This document shows positions 24,095 to 32,745 of a DNA stretch of 64,000 nucleotides, piece by piece. Position 1 is the stretch's first letter. The number at the start of each line of letters is the position of its first letter. The DNA is taken from the NCBI RefSeq assembly GCF_003234795.2, contig NZ_CP126268.1, positions 62,001 through 126,000 of the forward strand, given 5' to 3'. Source of the DNA: Curtobacterium sp. MCLR17_032. GTDB lineage: Bacteria > Actinomycetota > Actinomycetes > Actinomycetales > Microbacteriaceae. A model generated the notes under the pieces. It did no database searches, had not been told where the DNA came from, and was given only the letters and a program-made list of their open reading frames with translations. A program made the translations under genes and the position numbers.

Positions 24095-24508
24095 TCAGTC
24101 GACGAGTCCCGCCTGCGTCAGCAGGCGGAGGGTCTCGACCCCGGCCGGCGGGCAGCGTCCGGCGTCCTCGGAGGTGACCCACTCCACCTCGTCCACCTCT
24201 GCGGAGGCGACGGGTGTGGCGGTGTCCAGCGTGCCTCCCGGCCGTGCCAGGAAGAGCGTCATCGCGACGATCGTTCCGGGCGCCTGCCCGTGGGCGGGTT
24301 CGGTGACGACGGCGAACTCGTCGACGTCGTCGGCGGTGAGCCGCAGGCCGGTCTCCTCGTACGCCTCGCGGACGGCGGCGTCGACGGCGGACTCGCCGGG
24401 TTCGACCTTGCCTCCGGGCAGGTACAGGACGTCGCGCCCGCGGGCGCGCACCATCAGGACGCGGCGGTCGCGGACCAGTAGGAGCGCGCTGACGTCCAGG
24501 ACGGGCAC
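24095..24508 (-). CDS. Nudix hydrolase
   Basis: The protein of about 137 residues has a complete Nudix box, from G32 to L55: GGKVEPGES then REAYEETGL, with all metal-binding glutamates. It should hydrolyse a nucleoside diphosphate linked to another group; the substrate is not evident. The GTG at 24508 is a best guess: the frame is open further upstream into hemA, and no strong ribosome binding site is visible. It lies 29 bases after the hemA stop on the same strand and is probably co-transcribed with it. Confidence 0.8.
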   Translation of the reverse strand: MPVLDVSALLLVRDRRVLMVRARGRDVLYLPGGKVEPGESAVDAAVREAYEETGLRLTADDVDEFAVVTEPAHGQAPGTIVAMTLFLARPGGTLDTATPVASAEVDEVEWVTSEDAGRCPPAGVETLRLLTQAGLVD

Positions 24509-24537
24509 GGCCGGGAGGCCCGCCCCACCCGAGCCGG

Positions 24538-25833
24538 TCAGCTCGCGTCCGCCTCGTCGTCGCGCACGCGCGAGGCCAGCGGCACGACCGCCGAGGGCAC
24601 GTCCGCGACCGGCTCCGGGCGCACCCCGAAGAGGGCGTCCAGCGCCCCGGTGAAGTCGTCGCCGCGACCGGCGCGGCCGAGTTCCCGGGCCCGCACGGAG
24701 GGGCGGTGCAGCAGCACGCCGACCAGGTGCCGGAGCGCCCGTTCGGTCTGTTCCGCGGACTCGGGGGTGGTGTCGCCGCGACGCTTCACGCGGTCGATCT
24801 CGTCGTCCAGGATGCCGAAGACGTGCTTGCGCAGGGCGACCAGCGCCGGGGTGGTCGACTGCTCGAGGGCCTGGGCGCGGAACCGGGAGACGGCGTCGTC
24901 GACGATGGCGCGGGCCTCGGTCTCGGCGTTGAGCTCGGCGATCGGCGCGTGGATGCTGATCGTCTCGAGGTCGAGCATCTCGACGCCCTCGACGTCGGCG
25001 GCGTCGGGGTGCACGTTGCGGGGGAGGCCAAGGTCGATGACGATCCGTCGGGCACCGTCGTCGAGGTCGCACGCCTCGACCACCGGGACCTCGCTCGAGG
25101 TGCAGGTGATGACGACGTCGCTCGCACCGATCGCGGTGCGCAGGTCGGTGGCGGCGACCAGGTCGTGCTTGGCGGCGAACCAGGGGGCGCGGCCGGAGGG
25201 CGAGAAGACCTGGATCTGCTCGGCACCGCGGTCGCGGAGGGCGGCGATGGTGGTCGCGGCGTAGCTGCCGGTGCCGACGAGCAGCACGCGGGTGGCGGCC
25301 CAGTCGGTGATCCGCGACGAGGCGAGCTCGAGTCCGAGACGGACGAGCGACCGGCCGGCGGCGCCGATGCGGGTGCGGGTCTTGACCCCGCGTGAGGTGT
25401 GCGCCGCCTCTTGGAAGAGGCGTTCGAGCTCCGAGGTGGTGGTGCCGTTGCGGCGGGCGTCCTCGAGGGCCCGTCGGACCTGGCCGGAGATCTCGGTCTC
25501 GCCGACGACCACGGACTCGAGCCCGCTCGACACGGCGAAGAGGTGCTGCACGACGTCGCCGCCGCCCAGGACCTGTACGGAGTCGAGGACCTCGTCCGCC
25601 TGCAGCTCACTCGCTGCCGACACGGCCTCGACCGTGGCGCGGACGGCGGCCTCGTCGTCACCGGCGATGTCGAGGTAGGCCTCGAACCGGTTGCACGTGG
25701 CGAGGACCACGGCGCCGTCCAGGACGTCCGAGTCCGTGACGAGGTGGCTGGCCGCCGCGGGTGCTCCGATGCTCAGACGCTCCAGGAGGTCGAAGCTGGC
25801 GTTGCGATGCGACGCCGTGAGACAGATGAGCAC
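24538..25833 (-). CDS. hemA: Glutamyl-tRNA reductase
   Basis: The 431-residue enzyme reduces glutamyl-tRNA to glutamate-1-semialdehyde with NADPH, the first committed step of heme synthesis. The catalytic Cys is C47 in [34 protein letters not shown] follows in the catalytic domain, then the NADPH domain ([13 protein letters not shown]), and a C-terminal helical dimerisation domain ([20 protein letters not shown]). The start is GTG; TACGAT ends 7 bases before it with no Shine-Dalgarno. It faces away from hemE, with 74 bases between the starts, which allows joint control of both arms of the heme locus. Confidence 0.95.
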   Translation of the reverse strand: MLICLTASHRNASFDLLERLSIGAPAAASHLVTDSDVLDGAVVLATCNRFEAYLDIAGDDEAAVRATVEAVSAASELQADEVLDSVQVLGGGDVVQHLFAVSSGLESVVVGETEISGQVRRALEDARRNGTTTSELERLFQEAAHTSRGVKTRTRIGAAGRSLVRLGLELASSRITDWAATRVLLVGTGSYAATTIAALRDRGAEQIQVFSPSGRAPWFAAKHDLVAATDLRTAIGASDVVITCTSSEVPVVEACDLDDGARRIVIDLGLPRNVHPDAADVEGVEMLDLETISIHAPIAELNAETEARAIVDDAVSRFRAQALEQSTTPALVALRKHVFGILDDEIDRVKRRGDTTPESAEQTERALRHLVGVLLHRPSVRARELGRAGRGDDFTGALDALFGVRPEPVADVPSAVVPLASRVRDDEADAS

Positions 25834-25840
25834 GTCTTCA

Positions 25841-25846
25841 ATCGTA
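25841..25846 (-). promoter_or_regulatory. Candidate -10 box (TACGAT) for leaderless hemA
   Basis: On the minus strand TACGAT ends 7 bases before the hemA GTG. Confidence 0.45.
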
Positions 25847-25895
25847 ACCCCGCCGTCCCGAGTGCCAGATCGGAGATCCGCCCTGTTCGCGGTGG

Positions 25896-25901
25896 GAGAA
25901 T
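25896..25901 (+). promoter_or_regulatory. Candidate -10 box (GAGAAT) for hemE
   Basis: GAGAAT ends 6 bases before the hemE GTG. The overlapping GGGAGA could instead serve as a Shine-Dalgarno, so leaderless and leadered starts are both possible. Confidence 0.35.
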
Positions 25902-25907
25902 CACCGG

Positions 25908-27047
25908 GTGACCGACGCGCTCCCGACCACCCATCCGCTCGCCGACGGCCGCACCGCGGGCTCGCGGCTCGTCCGGGCCCTCCGGGGCGACCGCCCGGAG
26001 ACGCTGCCGGTCTGGTTCATGCGCCAGGCGGGCCGTTCGCTGCCCGAGTACCGCGACCTCCGGGTCGGCACGGCCATGCTCGACGCGTGCCTCGACCCGG
26101 CCCTGGCGTCGGAGATCACCCTGCAGCCGGTGCGCCGGCACGGGGTCGACGCCGGCATCTTCTTCAGCGACATCGTCGTGCCGATCAAGCTCGCGGGCGT
26201 GGACGTCGAGATCGTCCCCGGTCGTGGCCCCGTCCTCGGTTCCCCGGTCCGGACCGCCTCCGACGTCGACGCCCTCGGTCGCCTCGAGCCGGAGGCCCTG
26301 GCACCGATCTCCGAGGCCGTCGCCCGCACGGTCGCCGAGCTGGGCACCACGCCGCTCATCGGCTTCGCCGGTGCCCCCTTCACCCTGGCCGCCTACCTGG
26401 TCGAGGGCGGTCCGTCGAAGGACCACATCCGCGCCCGCACGATGATGCACGCCGACCCGGAGACCTGGTCGCGCCTGCTGGACTGGGCCGCCGACGTGTC
26501 GGGGGCGTTCCTCCGTGCCCAGGTGCTCGCCGGCGCCTCGGCCGCGCAGCTCTTCGACTCGTGGGTCGGTTCCCTGTCGCGGGCGGACTACGTCGAGCGG
26601 GTCGCACCGCACTCGGCGACCGCGCTGTCCCACGTCGCCGACCTCGGCGTCCCGCGCATCCACTTCGGTGTCGGCAGCGGTGAGGTCCTGGCCGACATGG
26701 CGACCGTCGGCGGCCACGCCGAGGCGGTCGACGCGGTCGGCGTGGACTGGCGCCTGCCGCTCGACGAGGCCGTGCGGCGCGTCGGCACGGGCGTCACCGT
26801 GCAGGGCAACATCGACCCGGCGATGCTCGCGGCACCGTGGGAGGTCCTCGAGGCCCACGTCCGCGCGGTCGTCCGCCGCGGTGGGGTGGCCCGGGCGCAC
26901 GTGGTGAACCTCGGCCACGGGGTGCCGCCGGAGACCGACCCGGACGTGCTGACCCGCGTCGTCGAACTCGTGCACTCGCTCGGCGACGGCACCGACGGCA
27001 CCGGCGACACCGATGGGACGGACCAGGCCCGGAGCGCCGCGGCATGA
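25908..27047 (+). CDS. hemE: Uroporphyrinogen decarboxylase
   Basis: The 379-residue enzyme converts uroporphyrinogen III to coproporphyrinogen III by four decarboxylations. The substrate-binding N-terminal motif is [16 protein letters not shown] (R39, R43). [11 protein letters not shown] carries the catalytic Asp, and [17 protein letters not shown] and the late NLGHGV are hallmark stretches. The last 20 residues are a Gly/Thr/Asp-rich tail. The GTG start follows the divergent hemA promoter, and the stop overlaps hemY by ATGA. Confidence 0.95.
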   Translation: MTDALPTTHPLADGRTAGSRLVRALRGDRPETLPVWFMRQAGRSLPEYRDLRVGTAMLDACLDPALASEITLQPVRRHGVDAGIFFSDIVVPIKLAGVDVEIVPGRGPVLGSPVRTASDVDALGRLEPEALAPISEAVARTVAELGTTPLIGFAGAPFTLAAYLVEGGPSKDHIRARTMMHADPETWSRLLDWAADVSGAFLRAQVLAGASAAQLFDSWVGSLSRADYVERVAPHSATALSHVADLGVPRIHFGVGSGEVLADMATVGGHAEAVDAVGVDWRLPLDEAVRRVGTGVTVQGNIDPAMLAAPWEVLEAHVRAVVRRGGVARAHVVNLGHGVPPETDPDVLTRVVELVHSLGDGTDGTGDTDGTDQARSAAA

Positions 27048-28396
27048 CCGACGTCGTCGTGGTCGGTGGCGGGGTCGCCGGGCTCGTCGCCGCGCGGGAC
27101 CTGGCGAAGGGCGGCGCACACGTCGTGCTGCTCGAGGCGTCCGGGGAGCTCGGCGGCATGATCCGCCGACACACCGTCGCCGGGCTCGACCTCGACATGG
27201 CCGCGGACTCGTTCGCCACCCGGACGGACGCCGTGTCCTCGCTGGCGATCGAACTCGGACTGGGCAACGACATCGTCTCGCCGGACCCTCGCGGAGCCTG
27301 GCTGATGACCCGCGACGGCCGGACCGCTCCGATCCCCTCGACCGGACTGCTCGGGATCCCGGGCACCCCGATGGCCGCGGACGTCATCGCCGTCGTCGGC
27401 GGCCCGGCGGCGCTGCGTGCCCAGATGGACGCGCTGCTGCCCTCGCCGGTCGGTGCCCGTGCGACGTCCCTCGGCACGCTGGTCCGGCGGCGGATGGGCG
27501 CGAAGGTCCTCGACGACCTGGTCGTGCCGATCGTCGCCGGCGTGCACTCCACCCACCCCGACGACCTGGACCCGGACCGGGTCGCCCCGGGGCTGCGTGC
27601 GGCACTGCAGCGCGAGGGCTCGCTCGCCCGTGCGGTGCTCGCGCTCCGGAAGCGTGCCGTCGCGGGTTCCGCCGTGCAGGGCCTCCGTGGCGGCATCGCC
27701 CGCCTGGTCGACGAACTCGTCGCCGACCTCGACACGTACCGCGTCGACGTCCGGCTGCACACCCGGGCGACGCGCGTCGAACGTGCCGCGGTCGAGGCCA
27801 CCTCCGCCGACGGCCGGACCGAACGACTGGCCGCTGACCACGTCCTCGCCACGGTCGCCGACCCGGCCCGGACGGCGGCGCCCAGGCGGTCCGGCATCGA
27901 GCTGCTCACGCTGGTGGTCGACCGGCCGGAGCTGGACGACGCCCCCCGCGGGACCGGCATGCTCGTCCACCCGGCAGCCGCCGGCGTCGCCGCGAAGGCG
28001 CTGACGCACGCGACCGTCAAGTGGCCGTGGCTGGCCGAGCGTGCGGCCGGGAGGCACGTCCTCCGTCTCAGCTACGCCCTGCCCCCGGCAGGTGCGGGCC
28101 AGGCGACCGGCGCTGCCGACGCGACGGGTGCGGACCCGGTCGCCACGAGCCTCCCGGTCGACCCCACCGGACCGGTGAGCACCCGCGCCACCACCGACGC
28201 GTCCGCCCTGCTCGGCCTCCGCGTCGGACCGGAGCACGTGGTCGGCGCCGCACGCGTGCTCTGGCACGGACCGGACGCCGAGGCGGCCGGACTGGCCGAG
28301 GGCGTCGTCGGCATCGGCGAGGCGTCGTCGGGCCGAGGCCTCTCCGGCATCGTGACCGGCGCCCGCACCGCGGCTGAGCGCATCCTGGATTCCTGA
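27044..28396 (+). CDS. hemY: Coproporphyrinogen III oxidase, HemY/CgoX type
   Basis: The 450-residue flavoprotein opens with the FAD dinucleotide motif VVVGGGVAGLVAARDL at residues 4-19, continues with LLEASGELGGMI, and ends with VVGIGEASSGRGLSGIVTGAR, which closes the FAD site. In Gram-positive bacteria HemY oxidises coproporphyrinogen III to coproporphyrin III, and the presence of ChdC and CpfC in the same locus assigns it to that pathway rather than protoporphyrinogen oxidation. An unusual Ala/Gly/Thr-rich insertion of about 35 residues lies near residues 350-385. It overlaps hemE by ATGA. Confidence 0.88.
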   Translation: MTDVVVVGGGVAGLVAARDLAKGGAHVVLLEASGELGGMIRRHTVAGLDLDMAADSFATRTDAVSSLAIELGLGNDIVSPDPRGAWLMTRDGRTAPIPSTGLLGIPGTPMAADVIAVVGGPAALRAQMDALLPSPVGARATSLGTLVRRRMGAKVLDDLVVPIVAGVHSTHPDDLDPDRVAPGLRAALQREGSLARAVLALRKRAVAGSAVQGLRGGIARLVDELVADLDTYRVDVRLHTRATRVERAAVEATSADGRTERLAADHVLATVADPARTAAPRRSGIELLTLVVDRPELDDAPRGTGMLVHPAAAGVAAKALTHATVKWPWLAERAAGRHVLRLSYALPPAGAGQATGAADATGADPVATSLPVDPTGPVSTRATTDASALLGLRVGPEHVVGAARVLWHGPDAEAAGLAEGVVGIGEASSGRGLSGIVTGARTAAERILDS

Positions 28397-28421
28397 GCGG
28401 ACCGCCGACCCGCCGAGGGCT

Positions 28422-28427
28422 ACTGTT
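28422..28427 (+). promoter_or_regulatory. -10 box (TACTGT) for the three small envelope genes
   Basis: TACTGT lies in the 117-base gap after hemY, about 85 bases upstream of the next start. Further down the leader are two direct copies of CGGTGCAT and a strong ribosome binding site GGAGGAAA. This suggests that the small-gene trio has its own promoter within the heme locus. Confidence 0.4.
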
Positions 28428-28513
28428 GGGGGAACCGTCGGACACATGCCGATCGGTGCATGACCCCGCAACGGTGCATCACCAAGCACACTGACCCAAC
28501 GGAGGAAACGCTC

Positions 28514-28780
28514 ATGCGTGGAAAGCTCCTGTTCGTCGCCGGCGCAGCACTCGGGTACGTCCTGGGATCGCGAGCCGGACGGGCGCGGTACGAGCAGATC
28601 AAGTCCGTCAGCGGCAAGGTCTGGAACAGCAACGGCGTGCAGAAGAGCGTGCACGACGTCGAGGGCTTCGTGCAGGACCGCACGCCCGACGTCGCCGACT
28701 TCATCGGTGAGCAGACCAAGAAGGTCGTCCGCAAGGTGAGCTCGAAGGCGTCGTCCAACAAGGGCTCGCAGATCTCATGA
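28514..28780 (+). CDS. YtxH-like small membrane-associated protein
   Basis: The 88-residue protein begins with a short hydrophobic helix (LLFVAGAALGYVLGSRAGRARYEQI) and continues as a Lys/Ser-rich amphipathic tail, as in YtxH-like general-stress proteins. GGAGGAAA stands 6 bases before the ATG. It overlaps the next gene by ATGA and begins a trio of small envelope genes that usually travel together in Microbacteriaceae. The exact role is unknown. Confidence 0.7.
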   Translation: MRGKLLFVAGAALGYVLGSRAGRARYEQIKSVSGKVWNSNGVQKSVHDVEGFVQDRTPDVADFIGEQTKKVVRKVSSKASSNKGSQIS

Positions 28781-29235
28781 CCGACACACGCGACCGGAAG
28801 TCGCGGTCGCTGTTCGGCCTCGTCAAGGACCTGCCCGACCTCGTCAAGGACCTGGTGAAGGGCGAGATCTCGCTCCTCAAGGCCGAGATGATCGGCAAGG
28901 CGAAGGTCTTCGGCATCGCCGCGGGCATCCTCGTCGCAGCGCTCGTCGTCGTGCTGTACGCGATCGGCGTGCTCCTCACCGCAGCGGTGATGGGCCTCGC
29001 CACCGTGATGCCGGCATGGCTGGCGGCGCTGCTGCTCGGTGTGCTGATGCTCATCGTCGCGGGGATCCTGGGTCTCGTCGGCTGGAAGCGCCTGAAGAAG
29101 GGCCTGCCGATCACGCCGAAGCGCACGATCGCCAGCGTCAAGAACGACGTCAACGCCGTCAAGGGCCTCGGCAAGAAGCCGACCCCCGAGACGCAGCGTG
29201 GCTCCCGCAAGCCCGACGTCGACGGCCGGTTCTGA
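28777..29235 (+). CDS. DUF1469 (Actinobacterial 'phage holin family') membrane protein
   Basis: The 152-residue protein has a charged amphipathic N-terminus (LFGLVKDLPDLVKDLVKGEISLLKAEM), two membrane segments (IAAGILVAALVVVLYAIGVLL and WLAALLLGVLMLIVAGILGLVGW) and a basic C-terminal tail. This is the Phage_holin_3_6/DUF1469 pattern, common in actinobacterial chromosomes and unrelated to any prophage here. It overlaps the YtxH-like gene by ATGA. Confidence 0.75.
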   Translation: MTDTRDRKSRSLFGLVKDLPDLVKDLVKGEISLLKAEMIGKAKVFGIAAGILVAALVVVLYAIGVLLTAAVMGLATVMPAWLAALLLGVLMLIVAGILGLVGWKRLKKGLPITPKRTIASVKNDVNAVKGLGKKPTPETQRGSRKPDVDGRF

Positions 29236-29285
29236 CCCCGTCGTCCTCTGACCCCCGTCATCCCCACGACCCCACCGGAGGACCA

Positions 29286-29525
29286 GTGACCGACCCCAAG
29301 GACGAGCACGGCGACATCGCCGACCGCGTCGCCGCCACCCGTGCCCAGCTCTTCGACACCCTCGACGCGATCGAGGACAAGCTCAACGTCCCGAAGCAGC
29401 TCGGCATCGCGGCGTCGAAGGTCAAGCGTGGCGTGGACGAGAACCCGGTGCCGTACCTGGCCGGGCTCGCAGCGGGAGTGGCAGTGGTCGGGGGTATCGT
29501 CGTAGCGGCGCTCCGACGACGGTGA
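29286..29525 (+). CDS. DUF3618 small membrane protein
   Basis: The 79-residue protein has an N-terminal IADRVAATRAQLFDTLDAIEDKLN helix typical of DUF3618, then a single C-terminal membrane segment (YLAGLAAGVAVVGGIVVAALRRR). The GTG start has GGAGG 5-9 bases upstream. With the two genes before it, it forms a small envelope trio placed between hemY and chdC; its function is not known. Confidence 0.72.
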   Translation: MTDPKDEHGDIADRVAATRAQLFDTLDAIEDKLNVPKQLGIAASKVKRGVDENPVPYLAGLAAGVAVVGGIVVAALRRR

Positions 29526-29666
29526 ACCACAGGCGGCGAGCCACCGCGAGCCACTGTGGAACGCAGCCCCGGACGCCCGCTCGGCGACGGGGACGGGCGA
29601 CCCACACCCCTGGCAACCGTGCCGCTGGCGATCGTGCTCGCGGCCACCGTGGAGGACGACCGATCC

Positions 29667-30437
29667 ATGAGCACTGACGTGCCCACACCAGCAGGAACCG
29701 CCGCCGCGCACAGCGCCGCGGCACACACCGACGCAGCGCACGAGACGGATCCCGCTTCCGGGATCGACCCGAACCTGCTCACCGCCTACGCGCTCTGGGC
29801 GGTGTTCCGCCGTCCGGTCGGCGCGGTCGCCCGTGGCGGTGACGACTCGGTCGCCGAACTCGACGCGGTCGTCGCGGCCGGTGCCGAGCGCGGCGTCACC
29901 ATCCGTGGCTTCTACGACGTCTCCGGCTTCCGCGCCGACGCCGACGTCATGATCTGGCTGCACGGCGACGACGCGCAGGCGATCCAGGCGGTGCTGCGGG
30001 ACATCCGTCGCACGGCGCTGTTCCAGGACGCCGAGCCGGTCTGGCACGCGATGGCCATGCATCGCGAAGCCGAGTTCAACAAGCGGCACACGCCGGCCTT
30101 CCTGCGCGGCAAGGACCCCGAGGCCTGGATCACGGTCTACCCGTTCGTCCGGTCCTACGAGTGGTACCTGCTGCCCGAGGACGAACGGTCGAAGATGCTC
30201 CGCGACCACGGTGTCGCCGGCGCCAAGTACCGCCGCGTGCTCACCAACACCATCGCCTCCTTCGCCCTCGGCGACTACGAGTGGATCCTGCCGCTCGAGA
30301 GCCCCGACCTGGTCGACCTCGTCGACCTGATGCGCGACCTCCGCTACACCGAGGCCCGCATGCACGTCCGCGAAGAAGTGCCCTTCTACACGGGTCGTCG
30401 CGTGACGACCGCCGAGCTCCCGGAGGTGCTGTCATGA
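29667..30437 (+). CDS. chdC: Coproheme decarboxylase (ChdC/HemQ)
   Basis: The 256-residue protein belongs to the chlorite-dismutase fold family and is the heme-forming branch. It decarboxylates two propionates of coproheme with peroxide, the last step of the Gram-positive pathway. YPFVRSYEWYLLPEDER carries the catalytic Tyr (Y158), and RDHGVAG carries the probable proximal His (H181). An Ala/His-rich N-terminal extension of about 30 residues precedes the domain. GGAGG stands 11 bases before the ATG. Its stop overlaps cpfC by ATGA. Its place among hem genes excludes a chlorite-detoxifying role. Confidence 0.92.
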   Translation: MSTDVPTPAGTAAAHSAAAHTDAAHETDPASGIDPNLLTAYALWAVFRRPVGAVARGGDDSVAELDAVVAAGAERGVTIRGFYDVSGFRADADVMIWLHGDDAQAIQAVLRDIRRTALFQDAEPVWHAMAMHREAEFNKRHTPAFLRGKDPEAWITVYPFVRSYEWYLLPEDERSKMLRDHGVAGAKYRRVLTNTIASFALGDYEWILPLESPDLVDLVDLMRDLRYTEARMHVREEVPFYTGRRVTTAELPEVLS

Positions 30438-31669
30438 CCGACACCAGCATGATCACGAACGGACAGACCGTCCTCGCCGCCACCCCCGCGGCGGCGTCCG
30501 GCCCGGAGCACGTCGAGGAGCCGACCGCGTACGACGCGATCCTGCTCGCCGGCTTCGGCGGACCGGAGGGCCAGGACGACGTCATCCCGTTCCTCCGCAA
30601 CGTCACCCGCGGCCGCGGGATCCCGGACGAGCGTCTCGAAGAGGTCGCGCACCACTACCGGCACTTCGGCGGCGTCAGCCCGATCAACGCGCAGAACCGT
30701 GCGCTCAAGGCCGCGCTCGAGACCGAGCTCGCGTCCCGTGGCATCGACATGCCCGTCCTCTGGGGCAACCGCAACTGGGAGCCCTACCTCGAAGAGGCGT
30801 TCACCGAGGCGGCCGACAAGGGCTACACCAAGCTCGTCGCGATAGCCACGAGCGCGTACTCGTCGTTCTCCAGCTGCCGTCAGTACCGCGAGGACTACGC
30901 CCGCGTGCTGAACGAGACCGGCCTGATCGACACCATCCAGATCGACAAGATCCGGCAGTTCTTCGACCACCCCGGCTTCGTCCGGCCGTTCATCGACGGT
31001 GTCCGCGACGGCATGGCCCGGGCGATCGCCGAGAACGACGGCCTCGACGTCGCGACCGAGCTGCAGGTGCTGTTCTCCACGCACTCGATCCCCTCGACCG
31101 ACGCCGCCCGGTCCGGCCCCGACTTCCGCGGGTTCGACGAGCACGGCGCGTACGAGGCCCAGCACCTGGCCGTCGGCGAGGTCGTCCTCGACCAGGCGTG
31201 GGCGGAGCTCCTCGAGCAGCCCGAGCACGCGCACCTGCAGGGCACGTCGAAGCCCGCCTGGAAGCTCGTCTACCAGTCGCGCTCCGGCCCCCCGACGCAG
31301 CCGTGGCTCGAGCCGGACATCAACGACTACATGAACGAGGACCTCAAGGGCGGCCCGACCCGCGCCGTCCTCATCGTGCCGCTCGGCTTCGTGAGCGACC
31401 ACATGGAGGTCATGTGGGACCTCGACGAGGAAGCCACCGAGACCGCCGGCGAGCTCGGCTACTGGTCGCTCCGCACGCAGACCCCCGGCATCGACCCCGC
31501 GTACGTCTCCGGACTCGTCGACCTCGTGCTCGAGCGGGTCAACGGCACCCCGAAGGCCGAGCGTCCGCACATGACCGACATCGGCCCCTGGTACGACGTG
31601 TGCCGTCCGGGCTGCTGCGAGAACGTGCGAGCGGGGTTCAAGCCCGCCGCCGCCGGCGTCGCTCCGTGA
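30434..31669 (+). CDS. cpfC: Coproporphyrin III ferrochelatase with a C-terminal Fe-S motif
   Basis: The 411-residue enzyme inserts Fe2+ into coproporphyrin III. AILLAGFGGPEG opens the domain, HYRHFGGVSPIN carries the substrate face, FSTHSIPSTD carries the metal-site His, and VPLGFVSDHMEVMWDLDEE the Glu path. The C-terminus WYDVCRPGCCEN (C390, C394, C395), together with C148 in SSCRQYRED, fits the [2Fe-2S] ligand set found in actinobacterial ferrochelatases. CGGAGG precedes the ATG, which overlaps the chdC stop. Confidence 0.93.
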   Translation: MTDTSMITNGQTVLAATPAAASGPEHVEEPTAYDAILLAGFGGPEGQDDVIPFLRNVTRGRGIPDERLEEVAHHYRHFGGVSPINAQNRALKAALETELASRGIDMPVLWGNRNWEPYLEEAFTEAADKGYTKLVAIATSAYSSFSSCRQYREDYARVLNETGLIDTIQIDKIRQFFDHPGFVRPFIDGVRDGMARAIAENDGLDVATELQVLFSTHSIPSTDAARSGPDFRGFDEHGAYEAQHLAVGEVVLDQAWAELLEQPEHAHLQGTSKPAWKLVYQSRSGPPTQPWLEPDINDYMNEDLKGGPTRAVLIVPLGFVSDHMEVMWDLDEEATETAGELGYWSLRTQTPGIDPAYVSGLVDLVLERVNGTPKAERPHMTDIGPWYDVCRPGCCENVRAGFKPAAAGVAP

Positions 31670-31698
31670 CCGACGGCTCCACATCGAAGGACCCAGCA

Positions 31699-32745
31699 GT
31701 GCAGGACCCCGCAACACCGAAGACCCCGGGTGACAAGCCCGCGATCCGGCTCGGCACCCGTGCCAGCCGGCTCGCGGTCGCCCAGTCACAGGACATCGCC
31801 GACCGGCTCGCCAAGGCGTCCGGTCGGCCGGTGGAACTCGTCACCGTGACCAGTGAGGGCGACACGAACCGTGCCTCCCTGGCGTCCCTCGGCGGTACCG
31901 GTGTCTTCGCGTCGGCCCTCCGTGAAGCCCTCGTGGCGCACGAGGTCGACGTCCTCGTGCACTCCCTCAAGGACCTGCCCACCGCGCCGTACCCGGGCCT
32001 GACCATCGGGGCCGTGCCGAAGCGTGCCGACGCCCGTGACGTCCTGGTCGCGCGGAACGGTGCGACGGTCGAGACCCTGCCCGAGGGCGCGACCGTCGGC
32101 ACGGGGTCACCCCGCCGGGCCGCGCAGCTCCGTGCCGACCGACCGGACCTCGACGTCGTGGACATCCGCGGCAACATCGACACCCGGCTCGCACGGGTCG
32201 AGGACGACCTGGACGCCATCGTGCTCGCGGCCGCCGGACTCGGCCGCATCGGTCGACTCGACGCCGCGACCGAGCTGCTCGACCTGGGCTTCTGGCCGAG
32301 CGCGCCCGGACAGGGTGCCCTGGCCGTGGAGATCCGCGCGGACGAGGACGACCGGAACCTGCTCGCCGCCCTGCGGAAGATCGAGCACGCCCCGACCCGC
32401 CTCACGGTGACGGCGGAGCGCGAGGTCCTGGCGAAGCTCGAGGCCGGCTGTTCCGCGCCGATCGGGGCGACGGCCGTGGTCGACGCCGAGATGCTCCTGG
32501 TGTCCGCGACCGTGTACAGCCCGGACGGGTCCGAGTACCGCACGGCCTCGCACGCGGCGATGCTCGACGGCTCCGCGCAGGACCGGCTCGACGAAGCGCT
32601 GTCGGTCGCCGGCCGGGTCGCCGACGAACTCCTCGAGAACGGTGCCGCCGAACTCGCCGACCTGCCCGCGACCAGCGGCCCCGGCACGGACGAACCGGAC
32701 ACCGGGCACACCGCCGGCCCCGGGCTGGCGAGCCCGGCCGAGTAG
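31699..32745 (+). CDS. hemC: Hydroxymethylbilane synthase
   Basis: The enzyme joins four porphobilinogen molecules. RLGTRASRLAVAQS starts the fold, VHSLKDLPT holds the active-site Asp/Lys region, TGSPRRAAQ the substrate arginines, and LEAGCSAPIGA the dipyrromethane-cofactor Cys (C251 from this start). The GTG at 31699 is used because AAGGA stands 8 bases upstream. A GTG at 31666, which overlaps the cpfC stop (GTGA), would add 11 residues and is the alternative. A 25-residue Pro/Gly/Thr tail follows the domain. Confidence 0.92.
   Translation: MQDPATPKTPGDKPAIRLGTRASRLAVAQSQDIADRLAKASGRPVELVTVTSEGDTNRASLASLGGTGVFASALREALVAHEVDVLVHSLKDLPTAPYPGLTIGAVPKRADARDVLVARNGATVETLPEGATVGTGSPRRAAQLRADRPDLDVVDIRGNIDTRLARVEDDLDAIVLAAAGLGRIGRLDAATELLDLGFWPSAPGQGALAVEIRADEDDRNLLAALRKIEHAPTRLTVTAEREVLAKLEAGCSAPIGATAVVDAEMLLVSATVYSPDGSEYRTASHAAMLDGSAQDRLDEALSVAGRVADELLENGAAELADLPATSGPGTDEPDTGHTAGPGLASPAE

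Noticed and set aside
28777..29235. Prophage holin
   Set aside because: The DUF1469 family name contains holin, but no phage gene lies near and the gene is part of a conserved small envelope cluster.
29667..30437. Chlorite dismutase
   Set aside because: The fold is shared, but the hem neighbours and the sequence around Y158 identify coproheme decarboxylase.
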